Shown one piece after another: positions 36,700 to 45,880 of a DNA stretch of 64,000 nt; position 1 is the stretch's first letter, and each line of letters begins with the position of its first letter. A program made the translations under genes and the position numbers. Source of the stretch: Mucilaginibacter cryoferens (GTDB taxonomy: Bacteria > Bacteroidota > Bacteroidia > Sphingobacteriales > Sphingobacteriaceae); assembly GCF_014205845.1 (NCBI RefSeq), contig NZ_JACHCR010000021.1:73412-137411 (forward strand), read 5' to 3'. The notes under the pieces were generated by a model. That model was given only the letters and a program-made list of their open reading frames with translations, searched no databases and was not told the DNA's origin.

Positions 36700-37023
36700 A
36701 TGAATTTAAGACGAGATGTATTCCAGGCCATAGCCGACCCAACACGAAGGGCCATATTGCTGTTGGTTGCTTCGCAAGCCATGACTGCCGGCGCCATAGC
36801 TGCAAACTTTAACACCGCCCGGCCCACGGTATCTAAACACCTGCAAATACTCACCGAGTGCGAGTTACTTAAACAAGAGCAAAACGGCAGGGAGATCTAC
36901 TACCATAGTAACGCGAAAAAGATGAAAGAGATAGCCGACTTTATAGAGCCATTTCGCCAGATGTGGGATGACAGGTTTAATAAACTGGAAACCATTATGA
37001 AAAACTATCAACCCAAAAAATAA
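36700..37023 (+). CDS. ArsR-family winged-helix repressor
   Basis: A 107-residue HTH protein: [16 protein letters not shown] opening and recognition helix region [32 protein letters not shown]. It lacks the CxC metal motif of ArsR/SmtB metal sensors, so it belongs to the metal-independent group that usually controls a linked SRPBCC gene. It starts 3 bp after a pair of operator palindromes and is followed 6 bp later by the SRPBCC gene. Expected role: autorepressor of this five-gene operon. Confidence 0.93.
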   Translation: MNLRRDVFQAIADPTRRAILLLVASQAMTAGAIAANFNTARPTVSKHLQILTECELLKQEQNGREIYYHSNAKKMKEIADFIEPFRQMWDDRFNKLETIMKNYQPKK

Positions 37024-37029
37024 CCGATT

Positions 37030-37497
37030 ATGGAACTAAAAACAAAAATTAACGCCGAAGAGGGCCAACAGTACTTAACCATTACAAGGGAGTTTGATTT
37101 GCCACTGGAATTACTTTTTAAAGCCCATGTAGAGCCCGAAATTGTGGAGCAATGGATGGGAACAAAGGTGTTGAAACTGGAAGGCAAAAAGCACGGTGGC
37201 TGGCAATTTGAAACAACGGATGCAAAGGGAAACGTGGTATTTAGGGCCAATGGGGTAATTCACGAGTTTGTTTTGAACCAGAAGATCACCCGTACATTTG
37301 AAATGGAGAACTCTCCTTTTGCCGTTCAGCTAGAGTTTCTGGAATTTGAACAGCTTACCGATAGCACCAGCAAGATCAATATGCATATTGTATACAAATC
37401 AATTGCACACCGCAACCAAATGCTACAGCTTCCCTTTGCCCAAGGCCTAAACATGGCACATAACCGTTTGCAAAACGTTGTAAGCAAACTAAAATAA
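37030..37497 (+). CDS. SRPBCC (AHSA1-like) domain protein
   Basis: A 155-residue START-like protein, opening with YLTITREFDLPLELLFKAHVEPEIVEQWMG, the AHSA1 activator signature, then GGWQFETTDAKGNVVFRANGVIHEF. The fold binds hydrophobic ligands; the ligand is unknown. It lies 6 bp after the ArsR gene and 6 bp before the DoxX gene, and the ArsR-SRPBCC pairing is a common one. Confidence 0.92.
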   Translation: MELKTKINAEEGQQYLTITREFDLPLELLFKAHVEPEIVEQWMGTKVLKLEGKKHGGWQFETTDAKGNVVFRANGVIHEFVLNQKITRTFEMENSPFAVQLEFLEFEQLTDSTSKINMHIVYKSIAHRNQMLQLPFAQGLNMAHNRLQNVVSKLK

Positions 37498-37503
37498 CAT
37501 ACC

Positions 37504-37896
37504 ATGACCAGGAGAAATAAAATTATCTATTGGGTTGCTACCATTTGGCTTGCATTAGGCATGGTATCAACCGCGGCAGTACAATTGTTTAAAATGAAAG
37601 CGGGACAGGGAGGGGCAGATAGCATTACACATTTGGGCTACCCGGTATATATTTTAACAATTTTAGGTGTTTGGAAAATTTTGGGCGTTGTAACGGTGCT
37701 TATTCCTAAATTGCCTTTGATAAAAGAATGGGCTTATGCAGGCTTTTTCTTTGCCATGACCGGAGCAATATTTTCACATATAGCGCTGGGCGATTCTGTT
37801 AAAGAAATATTCCCCTCGCTGCTATTGCTCATTCTTACAGTAGTATCGTGGTATTTAAGGCCTGCCGACAGAAAGACCGTTTCCGTTAATCAATAA
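37504..37896 (+). CDS. DoxX-like membrane protein
   Basis: A 130-residue protein with four hydrophobic segments (IIYWVATIWLALGMVSTAAV, YPVYILTILGVWKILGVVTVLI, WAYAGFFFAMTGAIFSHIAL, LLLLILTVVSWYL). The KILGVVTVL and EWAYAGFFF texts are typical of the DoxX-like group found in ArsR-SRPBCC operons. Exact role unknown. Confidence 0.88.
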   Translation: MTRRNKIIYWVATIWLALGMVSTAAVQLFKMKAGQGGADSITHLGYPVYILTILGVWKILGVVTVLIPKLPLIKEWAYAGFFFAMTGAIFSHIALGDSVKEIFPSLLLLILTVVSWYLRPADRKTVSVNQ

Positions 37897-37906
37897 AATA
37901 AACCAT

Positions 37907-38464
37907 ATGAATGCTAAATTACCGGCACAACAACGCGATGAACTGCTTATAGTATTGAAAGCCCGTTTCGAAAAAAACATGAACCGCCATAACGGTATTA
38001 ATTGGACCGATGTACAAGCCAAACTGGAAGTTAACGCCGAAAAATTGTGGTCGCTCAATGAAATGGAAAGAACCGGCGGCGAACCGGATATTGTTGGCCA
38101 TGATAAAAAAACGGCCGAATACATTTTTTATGATTGCTCGGCCGAAAGCCCGAAAGACCGCAGAAGTGTTTGTTACGACCATAAAGCACTTGAGGCAAGG
38201 AAAGAATTTAAACCGGCAAATAGTGCTGTTGCAATGGCAGCAGCCATAGGTATTGAGCTTTTATCGGCCGAAGAATACCGGGAGTTGCAGCAACTTGGAA
38301 AGTTTGATTTAAAAACATCGAGCTGGATAAAAACGCCGGCCGATATCAGAGAACTTGGCGGGGCCATTTTTTGCGACCGGCGCTACAATACCGTTTTTGT
38401 TTACCATAACGGGGCAGAATCTTACTACGCCGCCAGGGGCTTCCGTGGCTCGCTCAAGGTTTAA
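37907..38464 (+). CDS. DUF4256-family protein
   Basis: A 185-residue soluble protein that matches DUF4256 in overall text: RFEKNMNRHNGINWTDVQAKL, NEMERTGGEPDIVG, SAESPKDRRSVCYDHKALE and GGAIFCDRRYNTVFVYHNGAESYYAARGFRG. Function unknown. It starts 10 bp after the DoxX-like gene in the same operon. Confidence 0.88.
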   Translation: MNAKLPAQQRDELLIVLKARFEKNMNRHNGINWTDVQAKLEVNAEKLWSLNEMERTGGEPDIVGHDKKTAEYIFYDCSAESPKDRRSVCYDHKALEARKEFKPANSAVAMAAAIGIELLSAEEYRELQQLGKFDLKTSSWIKTPADIRELGGAIFCDRRYNTVFVYHNGAESYYAARGFRGSLKV

Positions 38465-38489
38465 ATTTTACACAAAGTTAAATAGCATC

Positions 38490-39071
38490 ATGAATCCTAA
38501 AGTTGATTTTTATTTTAACAAAACCGAAAGGTGGCAGCAGGAAATAGAGAAATTAAGAATAATAGTGCTTGATACCGGGCTTACCGAAGAATTAAAGTGG
38601 GGTGTTCCTTGTTACACGTTTCAAAACAACAACGTGCTTTTAATACATGTATTTAAAGAATACTGCGCGGTTTTATTTTTTAAGGGCGTATTGTTAAATG
38701 ATGCCCATGGTATCCTGGTGCAGCAAACAGAAAATGTGCAGGCGGTACGCCAGCTGCGGTTCACCAGTGTTAGGGAGATAGTAGATATAGTCCCCATCCT
38801 GAAAGCCTATATTTATGAAGCCATTGAAATAGAAAAAGCCGGGTTAAAAGTGAATTTAAAAAAGACCACAGAGTTTGCAGTACCCGAAGAATTTCAACAT
38901 AAATTAGAGGCCATACCTGCCTTAAAAACTGCTTTTGATGCATTAACGCCGGGTAGGCAAAGGGCGTATCTACTCCATTTTTCGGCTCCCAAACAAGCCA
39001 AAACCAGGGAGGCAAGGGTTGAAAAATACATACAGCAAATTTTGCTTGGCAAGGGCCTGGATGACCGGTAA
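38490..39071 (+). CDS. YdeI/DUF1801-type protein
   Basis: A 193-residue protein from ATG 38490; the frame is open to 38355 but that part overlaps the previous gene and lacks family text. The N-terminal half (LRIIVLDTGLTEELKWGVPCYTFQNNNVLLIHVFKEYCAVLFFKG) is a DUF1801 (YdhG-like) domain; the C-terminal half with FDALTPGRQRAYLLHFSAPKQAKTREARVEKYI is the YdeI/OmdA-associated helical motif. Last gene of the ArsR-led operon. Function unknown. Confidence 0.87.
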   Translation: MNPKVDFYFNKTERWQQEIEKLRIIVLDTGLTEELKWGVPCYTFQNNNVLLIHVFKEYCAVLFFKGVLLNDAHGILVQQTENVQAVRQLRFTSVREIVDIVPILKAYIYEAIEIEKAGLKVNLKKTTEFAVPEEFQHKLEAIPALKTAFDALTPGRQRAYLLHFSAPKQAKTREARVEKYIQQILLGKGLDDR

Positions 39072-39144
39072 ATTTTGGCACCAGGAAATAAATTGATTAT
39101 ACTTTAAATCATTATCTCCACCGCTCAATGTTGGTGACAACTTA

Positions 39145-39369
39145 GCTGCCGCAAGCCTCCTGGCTTGTGCGCCCATATGCTAAGTATTCGCCATTCCTTT
39201 AGGACAATCAACAATATTTACTGCTATCCTTAATGCTCTCGTATCACTCTTTTACCATATTTAAAAATACAAAATCCCGGATATAACCTAACATCAGGGA
39301 TTTGCATACCCATTACTTAGCATGGTGTTTACCTATCAGCGGGCCACAAGCCAGGAGGCTTGCGGCAGC
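39145..39369. repeat. Nested inverted repeats upstream of the Hsp70-like gene
   Basis: A 25-bp perfect inverted pair (39145-39169, containing GCCGCAAGCCTCCTGGC, and 39345-39369) and an inner pair ATGCTAAGTA / TACTTAGCAT (near 39176 and 39314). The outer arm itself contains CAAGCC-TCCT-GGCTTG. The roughly 225-bp unit looks like a MITE. The rest of the 427-bp gap has a weak TACTTTCG box near 39457. Confidence 0.7.
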
Positions 39370-39498
39370 GGCGACAATACCGACAACACGCTTGCATCGC
39401 CCAAAAAATCATTTCCATTCAACATCCATTTCGTTACTAAAGTATTTTTTTATACTTTCGCCGCCCTTTAAATTTTTACTGTTTTTATTGCGCTTGTT

Positions 39499-40767
39499 AT
39501 GGAGAAGTATTTATATGGAATTGATTTTGGAACAACCAACTCGGCTTTGGCTATTTATGATGAAGAAACCAAAGAGATCAATAGCACCATCATTATTCCT
39601 TCGCTCATCTATTTTTATCATCAGCCGGGCGTAGGGAATACCCCCAATTATGTGGTAGGCGAAGAAGCCATTAGCGCTTATCTTAACGACGATATGAAAG
39701 GGCGGTTTATAAAATCGGTTAAACAGATATTATCAAGAAGCAGTTTCACAGAAACCCGCATCCAAAATAAAAGGTACAACGCATCAGACCTGGTAGCCAT
39801 TATTTTAAAGGAACTGAAACAGCGTGCCGATGAATTAATTGGGCAGGATTGCCGCAAAGCGGTAATTGGTCGCCCCGTGTTTTTTGACGACGACGATGTA
39901 CAAAAAGATACTTTAGCGCAAACCCGGCTTACTAAAGCCGCAGCAATTGCAGGTTTTGAAGAAGTTTGTTTTCAGTTTGAGCCTATCGGCGCTGCCTTTG
40001 CTTATGAAAAAACACTGGCAAAAAAAGAAAACGTATTGGTAGCCGATTTGGGCGGAGGTACCACCGATTTTACCTACCTGGTACTCGACCCGCAGAAAGT
40101 GGGCAGTAAAGACCGTAAGAACGATATGATAGCCAATGGCGGCATCTACATTGGTGGCGATAGTCTCGATTCGGCTTTTATGTGGGAGAAAGGTACGCCA
40201 TACTTTGGCAAGCATACGCAATACGAAGCTACCCCTGGCAAGGTTTTAACTGTACCAAAATCGCTGTTTGTAAACATTTGCTCCTGGGAACAAATGAACT
40301 TTTTTAACGGCCCGCGCATCAAAAAAGACATCGAAGACTATTACTATTTCTCGCGCAACGACCGCAAATTTAAAAACCTGATCACCCTTATTGATAACAA
40401 CCTGGGCTACTCGGTATTTCAAGCTATCGAGAAAACAAAAATTGAGCTATCAAACACAGATACCTCTGCGTTTAGCTATCATAAAATGGATATCGATATT
40501 GAGGAGGAAATCACCCTGCCTGTTTACGAAGAAATTATAGCAAAAGACGTAAACAGAATTGCCAGCTACCTGGACCAGTTTATGCTGCAAAACAACATCG
40601 ATCCCAAAAACATTGATAGTCTTTTTTTAACCGGAGGTACATCTATGGTGGGTAGTATTCAAAAGCTGTTTAAAAACAGGTTTCCACATGTTAACCTAAA
40701 TTCGGGCGATAATTTTAAAAGTGTGGCCAAAGGTTTGGCGTATAGCGGGTATTTGTTTGGGGATTAG
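39499..40767 (+). CDS. Hsp70-family ATPase without substrate-binding domain (YegD-like)
   Basis: A 422-residue actin-fold ATPase. Phosphate-1 loop YGIDFGTTNSALAIY (6-20), phosphate-2 VADLGGGTTDFTYLVL (about 177-192), connect and adenosine motifs EPIGAAFAYE and FLTGGTSMVGSIQKLF. The protein ends after the nucleotide-binding domain, so the peptide-binding domain of DnaK is absent; this is the YegD-like architecture. The client and partner are unknown. Monocistronic, with a convergent DUF1304 gene 13 bp downstream. Confidence 0.92.
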   Translation: MEKYLYGIDFGTTNSALAIYDEETKEINSTIIIPSLIYFYHQPGVGNTPNYVVGEEAISAYLNDDMKGRFIKSVKQILSRSSFTETRIQNKRYNASDLVAIILKELKQRADELIGQDCRKAVIGRPVFFDDDDVQKDTLAQTRLTKAAAIAGFEEVCFQFEPIGAAFAYEKTLAKKENVLVADLGGGTTDFTYLVLDPQKVGSKDRKNDMIANGGIYIGGDSLDSAFMWEKGTPYFGKHTQYEATPGKVLTVPKSLFVNICSWEQMNFFNGPRIKKDIEDYYYFSRNDRKFKNLITLIDNNLGYSVFQAIEKTKIELSNTDTSAFSYHKMDIDIEEEITLPVYEEIIAKDVNRIASYLDQFMLQNNIDPKNIDSLFLTGGTSMVGSIQKLFKNRFPHVNLNSGDNFKSVAKGLAYSGYLFGD

Positions 40768-40780
40768 GGGTTGGATAGAT

Positions 40781-41146
40781 CTACATCCAGACCATCACTG
40801 CACCCAGCGCTATTAACGCAGGCAGCATTTGTTTAATAAATATGGCCTTGCTTGCTGTAAAGCCGCCATACAAGCCCGCAACTACTACGCAGCTTAAAAA
40901 AAACATGGCTACATTTTTGGCCCAAACAGCATCGCCAATGAGCAAAGCCCATATTAAACCGGCCGCCAAAAAACCATTGTAAAGCCCCTGATTAGCGGCC
41001 AGCCCTTTGGTAGGCTCAAATAACTCTGGCGGAAAGCTTTTAAACGTAGTACGCCCTTTGGTTGTCCACGCAAACATTTCTATCCATAGTATATAAATAT
41101 GCTCAACGGCAACCAACCCTATTAATATGAGTGCTATAAGTTTCAT
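40781..41146 (-). CDS. DUF1304-family membrane protein
   Basis: A 121-residue protein with four hydrophobic helices. The family text EHIYILWIEMFAW and ANQGLYNGFLAAGL is clear. Function unknown. It is convergent with the Hsp70-like gene and leaves only 13 bp between the two stop codons, so overlapping termination is likely. Confidence 0.9.
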   Translation of the reverse strand: MKLIALILIGLVAVEHIYILWIEMFAWTTKGRTTFKSFPPELFEPTKGLAANQGLYNGFLAAGLIWALLIGDAVWAKNVAMFFLSCVVVAGLYGGFTASKAIFIKQMLPALIALGAVMVWM

Positions 41147-41421
41147 TGGGATATAAACTGATTTGTATAAAACTACATTAAATAAGCGTCAAAATAAAGA
41201 ACGTTATAAACGTTCAGGCAAATAAGCATGTGCTCCCAAAAATACAGCATTACACAACGGCATTACTTTATAAAAAACTTTCAATCCCCAAATGGCACTC
41301 CGGCCAATAACGGTTTTATTTATTATTTGATGATAGTGCAAAGCCGGTTTTAATAGTCCACCTTTGATTACTACCTCAAATAGCCTGGAATACATCCGGG
41401 TTGATAATAATCGATACCACC

Positions 41422-41544
41422 ATGAGTAAAGACAAGAAAAACATGCCAAACCCGGTAGGGAAAAAAGCACCATCAGATTACCAGGCCGGCAAAACCAGCA
41501 AAGCCAAACCAGAGATCATCGTTACTAATAAAAAGGCTAAATAA
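41422..41544 (+). CDS. Small lysine-rich protein, 40 residues
   Basis: A short frame reading MSKDKKNMPNPVGKKAPSDY and ending in TNKKAK. Twelve of 40 residues are lysine; it is likely disordered or nucleic-acid binding. The stop codon TAA shares its last base with the ATG of the next gene (TAATG), which supports that both are translated together. No similar family recognised. Confidence 0.55.
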   Translation: MSKDKKNMPNPVGKKAPSDYQAGKTSKAKPEIIVTNKKAK

Positions 41545-41861
41545 TGGCCGCCAAATCGGCCGAGGCCCAGGCCCGGGATTTTGTATACGAACTTGCAAAT
41601 TGCGCCAGCGAATACGGATTTGCCAAGGAAGAAATATGGAGTGTAAGCCTGGTAGCCGAAAAGCAGAAGGCCGCCCTCGAAAAGAAATATTACCCAGTGA
41701 TATCGGCATCATTAACACCCGATATGGTTGCTGCCATACCTCAACTTGTAGCCGAAAAACTAAACCTGGTTATCGCCGGAATGGAAGCAACCAGCGCCAA
41801 TCAAGTATTAAAGGCCGAACCACTACACCTGGTTGCCTACAATGCCGGCCGAACGATGTAA
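41544..41861 (+). CDS. Hypothetical 105-residue protein
   Basis: A mostly helical soluble protein (ARDFVYELANCASEYGFAKEEIWSVSLVAEKQK, then a second helical half PDMVAAIPQLVAEKLNLVIAGME). Start overlaps the stop of the lysine-rich gene by one base. No family recognised. The high-G+C codon use agrees with core genes of the window. Confidence 0.6.
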   Translation: MAAKSAEAQARDFVYELANCASEYGFAKEEIWSVSLVAEKQKAALEKKYYPVISASLTPDMVAAIPQLVAEKLNLVIAGMEATSANQVLKAEPLHLVAYNAGRTM

Positions 41862-42002
41862 GTAATATAGCCCTTAGATAGTTGCGCAGAAAATAAACGT
41901 TTATCAAATGAACACAATGGACGGTTAAAATAAGTATTTATCAAAACCTATAGCGCTATCCTGCGTTAAGTACTTTACAACTACCTCAACAAGGCCAATC
42001 TG

Positions 42003-42353
42003 ATGAACGCTGTTATCCACGAAAAAAACCGCAAGGCTATTTTAAATATCAAAAGTATCCGTACTCAAAAAGGATATTCGCAGGAATATATGGCCATGAA
42101 AATGAAAATATCTCAAAACACGTTTTCTAAATTAGAACTGGGCTACATGGAAATAAGCCTTACCCGGTTTCTGCAAATAGCCGAAATACTGGAAGTAGAA
42201 TACAACTCCCTTTTGGTAACCACCGCGCCGCTGCTACCACTGGTTATAAAAAGCCAACGTTATTTAAACTGCAATTTTGCAAAATCCGCTATCCACCGTG
42301 TGGTTACTCCCTTTGCAACAGGCTTAGCTGGTTTAACCAACCTATCCGCATAA
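42003..42353 (+). CDS. Small XRE helix-turn-helix protein
   Basis: A 116-residue protein with an XRE domain (about 14-72: IKSIRTQKGYSQEYMAMKMKISQNTFSKLELGYMEISLTRFLQIAEILEVE). The C-terminal 40 residues lack a recognised motif. It may regulate the monooxygenase gene 322 bp downstream or be independent; no direct evidence. Confidence 0.82.
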   Translation: MNAVIHEKNRKAILNIKSIRTQKGYSQEYMAMKMKISQNTFSKLELGYMEISLTRFLQIAEILEVEYNSLLVTTAPLLPLVIKSQRYLNCNFAKSAIHRVVTPFATGLAGLTNLSA

Positions 42354-42595
42354 ACCTTCCATATCGTCGAAAATAGCTCCTCAGGGTCTTCAAATTATTG
42401 GCCATAGGGCCCAATTTTAAACATCAGCTATTACAATAAATGCGCGCGCTGTAGCCGAAGCAGGAAACCTGTAGCGAAACTATTTTTTTCTTAAAATCTC
42501 ATTATAATATCATCCTGGCAAAAGGCAAAAAAACAGCCACATATTTCACAGGCTAACTAAATAATACACCAAAACATAGGCTACCCGGGCCATCC

Positions 42596-42635
42596 AAAAT
42601 AAATACTATCAGTTACATTTAATAGTATTTATTTT
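42596..42635. promoter_or_regulatory. 14-bp perfect inverted repeat before the monooxygenase gene
   Basis: AAAATAAATACTAT (42596-42609) and ATAGTATTTATTTT (42622-42635), loop 12 nt, 40 bp before the start at 42676. All-AT stems are weak as terminators, so an operator is at least as likely; the XRE protein just upstream is a candidate ligand. The rest of the 322-bp gap shows nothing else. Confidence 0.5.
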
Positions 42636-42675
42636 TTCTAATATTGTAAATACAAACTTAAACCAAACCCCAATT

Positions 42676-43044
42676 ATGTATCCACTTATTTCTGTATGGA
42701 CCATTTTGCCCGGCAATGAATCTGAGGCCACTGCCGCCTTAAAAAACCTGGCATTGTTAGTTGAACAAACGCAGCCCGATACGCTGGCTTATTTGGTACA
42801 CACGCCGGATATGAGTCAGCCCAATTTACCTACCCCCAACAGCGGCGAAGTAATTTTTTTTGAGATCTATAAAAACGAAGCTGCCTTTAAAGCGCATGTA
42901 GATGGCGCTGTTTTTAAAAATTTTGTAGCTACCTATGGCAATTTATTCCTGGCCAGCAATGGCGCACCGTATACAACCTTACAGGTAATGAAGCATAAAG
43001 CCGGGTATATAAGACCGGGATTACTGGAACCTCATAAACACTAA
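42676..43044 (+). CDS. Antibiotic-biosynthesis-monooxygenase (ABM) domain protein
   Basis: A 122-residue ferredoxin-like ABM-fold protein: ATAALKNLALLVEQTQPDTLAYLVH, then EVIFFEIYKNEAAFKAHVDGAVFKNFVATYGNLF. The FEIYKNEAAFKAH segment is the family signature, with the His used in quinol-type monooxygenases. Such enzymes oxidise quinols or aromatic polyketide-like compounds without a cofactor. It lies 131 bp before the VioB-like gene on the same strand and may belong to the same unit. Confidence 0.88.
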   Translation: MYPLISVWTILPGNESEATAALKNLALLVEQTQPDTLAYLVHTPDMSQPNLPTPNSGEVIFFEIYKNEAAFKAHVDGAVFKNFVATYGNLFLASNGAPYTTLQVMKHKAGYIRPGLLEPHKH

Positions 43045-43175
43045 CATTTACCCGGGGGCATATTTTGGTAAACGGGCTTTTATTCCATTTACTTACTTAT
43101 AACTTAATACTTCTGGCTAAACACTATCACCCTACATCATAACCCAATAAACAACCTTTTAAAACACAATTAATT

Positions 43176-45851
43176 ATGAGCTATTTACAGGTACCAAGGC
43201 TGAATTTTGCCGGGCAGTTTCAGGCCGACCCGCCTACGGCCAACAACGATCCGCAGCATTTTGATACGGCTAATTTTAAAACAAATTACGCTATTATGGA
43301 GAATGGCGAGGCAAACCCAAACGGCTGGTGGAACCCCGTGGGTACCGGCGCGTGGAACTTTTACCAATGTGTGGTAACCTCTGTTACCTATAAAGACGGA
43401 AGCGTGTGCGACGACCCGGCCATAGACCCTATTGTGGGTACCCCGGTACAAGGTGCCGATGCGCGTGTAGCAGGCAAAATTGTAGACCTCGACCCCGATC
43501 AGCAAATGGTATCGCAGTTATGGGGTTTTCAGGTAAACCTTGGCGATGTAAGTAGCGGACTAGGGTTTAAAAGCGATTTTAAAACCGCCCCTTTCGGAGA
43601 TATTTCCTTTTCCAGGTGTCCATCTGCAGGAGGTGATACCAGGGCAAGCGCGTTTTATCAGAGCGCGTTAGATATAAGTGCATGGGCAAACACAACAAAC
43701 TCCAGGTACCTGAGCGAGCTTGCAGCAGATGGGGATACCGAACCAAAGCAATTGAGCATTAAATTTGTTGTAGATGCTTTTAACATGAAGAGCCCCGATG
43801 CCGCCAACTTTACCTTTGGCAGAATTGCAGGCAGCATAGGCACGCAGCACGATAACGAACCTTACCGTTTTATTGCCGGCCGTACTTTAAACGCTATGGT
43901 GCCGCAATTGACCACAGCCTATGCCGTTATTCAAAACAATAGCCTCATTATTGATCTGGGCAATTCGTTTCAGACAACAACTATTGCCGGTCCGTTTTTT
44001 GATATCGGGAAGTTATATGGGGCTATACTGGTTACTTCGGGCAATCCGGTGATACTTGGCGAGATCAAATACCTCGATGCCGACTGGTACTCCAATACGG
44101 CTGGCATAGTTACCCTGCACCTTACAGATGAGCAGGTAACACTGGCCGAAAGTAATCCAATAGGCATCATTCAACCTCAGGAAGCAGCACCCGCAAGCGT
44201 TATATTTAGTGAAAGCGCCAGCGGGACTTATGTACGTGCCGATGATTTTGTTTTCCGGATGAGCCCGGGTGACGAGGCTAAATCTGTGCTTTACGCTACA
44301 TCATTCGGCAAGCCCTATGCCGGGCAGCCTATTGCCCTGGCGGCAGATGCCTCTGCCATGGGTGCTCCTAGCGGCCCGCAAAATTTTGGCACGCCAGCCG
44401 CAGCGTTTACCTTCCCGGCAAGTATCACTACAGATGCCAACGGCAAGGCCGAACTAACCATGAAGGCCACAGACCCCGGCAACCCGCGTGTGTATATCGA
44501 CGGCCAATTGTATGGTATCTCTTATGCATTAGGCACCGTTGCCCCGGCTTACGGATCGATACAGAACCCAAGCCAGATGATAAGCGCCCTGGTATTTAGC
44601 GATTATGCCATACCAGAGCAGCCTAACTGGGTGGAGCACATCCAACCCATATTTCAGCAATATGCCGATCTGTACCCGGTTATGAAACCCATTGTTGATC
44701 TTTCTAATTTTTCGAGCGTGGTTGGCAAGCTTTACATACTTAAAAATGTTTTTAGTATGGAAATGACCAACCCTAACTACATGCCGGTAACCAGGGATCT
44801 ATCTGAAGCCAAAAGGGCAATGATTAGGAAATGGCTGGACAACCCCGTGTACATGAACCTCGATTCGAAGGAAGACCTGGTGCAGGCCCTGCAATCGGCC
44901 ATTGAACTGGAGCATGCTACCATACCGCCGTACCTGTGTGCATTATACAGCATTAAACAGGGGGCAAACCACGAAGTAGCCGGATTAATAAGAAGTGTTG
45001 TGCTTGAAGAAATGCTGCATATGGCGCTGGTAAGCAACATACTGATCTCCATAGGCGGATCGCCAAGCATCGGCCATCCTAAATTTATGCCTGCTTATCC
45101 GGGCAGCCTGCCTGGCGGTTTAAGACCGGGGCTTATTGTAAGTTTAAAAAAATGCTCTATAGATCATATCCGCGATTGTTTTATGTCGATAGAAGAGCCG
45201 GATGAGATCATTATTCAAAAACGCCAGTTATTACGCAATAACGCGCTTGCCACCCATGAAAAATATACCATAGCATGGTTTTATAAAGAAGTACTAAAAG
45301 CCCTGGAAAATTTAAGCGCGGCAGGTAATATAACATTTGGCAATGAGGATAAACAAGTTACCCAGTGGAGCGGTACAGGAAAGCTATACACCATTTTAAG
45401 TATTGACGATGCCCGCAAGGCCATACACGAAATAATGGATCAGGGGGAAGGCACCAGTGCAACAAGCCCCGATGATAACGATGGCGAACTATCGCACTAC
45501 TACAAATACGCCGAGATAGTTGAAGGCCGGCATTTAATAAAAACAGATGGTGGCTATGGCTACGTAGGTACCCCTATTGCCTACGACCAAAATGGCGTAT
45601 GGCCAATGACCGATAACCCATATACCGGCTTATATCCCGATGGTTCAAGAGCACAAATATTAAATAACCAGTTTTCGGATATTTACCGGGCTTTACTTAA
45701 AGGACTGCACCGCACCTTTAACGGCGAACCACAATACCTGCGCGATGCCGTTGGGGCCATGTTTTCGCTGGAGGTAATTGCCCTGCAATTGGTACAGGTA
45801 CCATCCGGTTTAAATGATGGCACTACGGCCGGCCCATCATTCCAGATCTGA
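43176..45851 (+). CDS. VioB/RebD-like protein with ferritin-like domain (imine-dimer synthase type)
   Basis: An 891-residue soluble protein without signal peptide. The N-terminus (SYLQVPRLNFAGQFQADPPTANND) is the typical start of VioB-like proteins. About residues 570-790 form the ferritin-like domain: IELEHATIPPYLCALYSI (Glu577/579, His580), SVVLEEMLHMALVSN (Glu611/612, His615) and HYYKYAEIVEGRHL (Glu780). Family knowledge: VioB, RebD and StaD join two indole-3-pyruvate imines in violacein and indolocarbazole synthesis and are about 1000 residues. No VioA/RebO-type amino-acid oxidase is nearby, so the substrate here is unknown. A good terminator follows at 45881. Confidence 0.85.
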   Translation: MSYLQVPRLNFAGQFQADPPTANNDPQHFDTANFKTNYAIMENGEANPNGWWNPVGTGAWNFYQCVVTSVTYKDGSVCDDPAIDPIVGTPVQGADARVAGKIVDLDPDQQMVSQLWGFQVNLGDVSSGLGFKSDFKTAPFGDISFSRCPSAGGDTRASAFYQSALDISAWANTTNSRYLSELAADGDTEPKQLSIKFVVDAFNMKSPDAANFTFGRIAGSIGTQHDNEPYRFIAGRTLNAMVPQLTTAYAVIQNNSLIIDLGNSFQTTTIAGPFFDIGKLYGAILVTSGNPVILGEIKYLDADWYSNTAGIVTLHLTDEQVTLAESNPIGIIQPQEAAPASVIFSESASGTYVRADDFVFRMSPGDEAKSVLYATSFGKPYAGQPIALAADASAMGAPSGPQNFGTPAAAFTFPASITTDANGKAELTMKATDPGNPRVYIDGQLYGISYALGTVAPAYGSIQNPSQMISALVFSDYAIPEQPNWVEHIQPIFQQYADLYPVMKPIVDLSNFSSVVGKLYILKNVFSMEMTNPNYMPVTRDLSEAKRAMIRKWLDNPVYMNLDSKEDLVQALQSAIELEHATIPPYLCALYSIKQGANHEVAGLIRSVVLEEMLHMALVSNILISIGGSPSIGHPKFMPAYPGSLPGGLRPGLIVSLKKCSIDHIRDCFMSIEEPDEIIIQKRQLLRNNALATHEKYTIAWFYKEVLKALENLSAAGNITFGNEDKQVTQWSGTGKLYTILSIDDARKAIHEIMDQGEGTSATSPDDNDGELSHYYKYAEIVEGRHLIKTDGGYGYVGTPIAYDQNGVWPMTDNPYTGLYPDGSRAQILNNQFSDIYRALLKGLHRTFNGEPQYLRDAVGAMFSLEVIALQLVQVPSGLNDGTTAGPSFQI

Positions 45852-45880
45852 TAGCTGGTTTCTGACCATCACTATTTATT

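Noticed and set aside
38355..38489. Upstream extension of the YdeI-like gene
   Set aside because: It overlaps the DUF4256 gene by 110 bp and adds no family-like residues; ATG 38490 is a better start.
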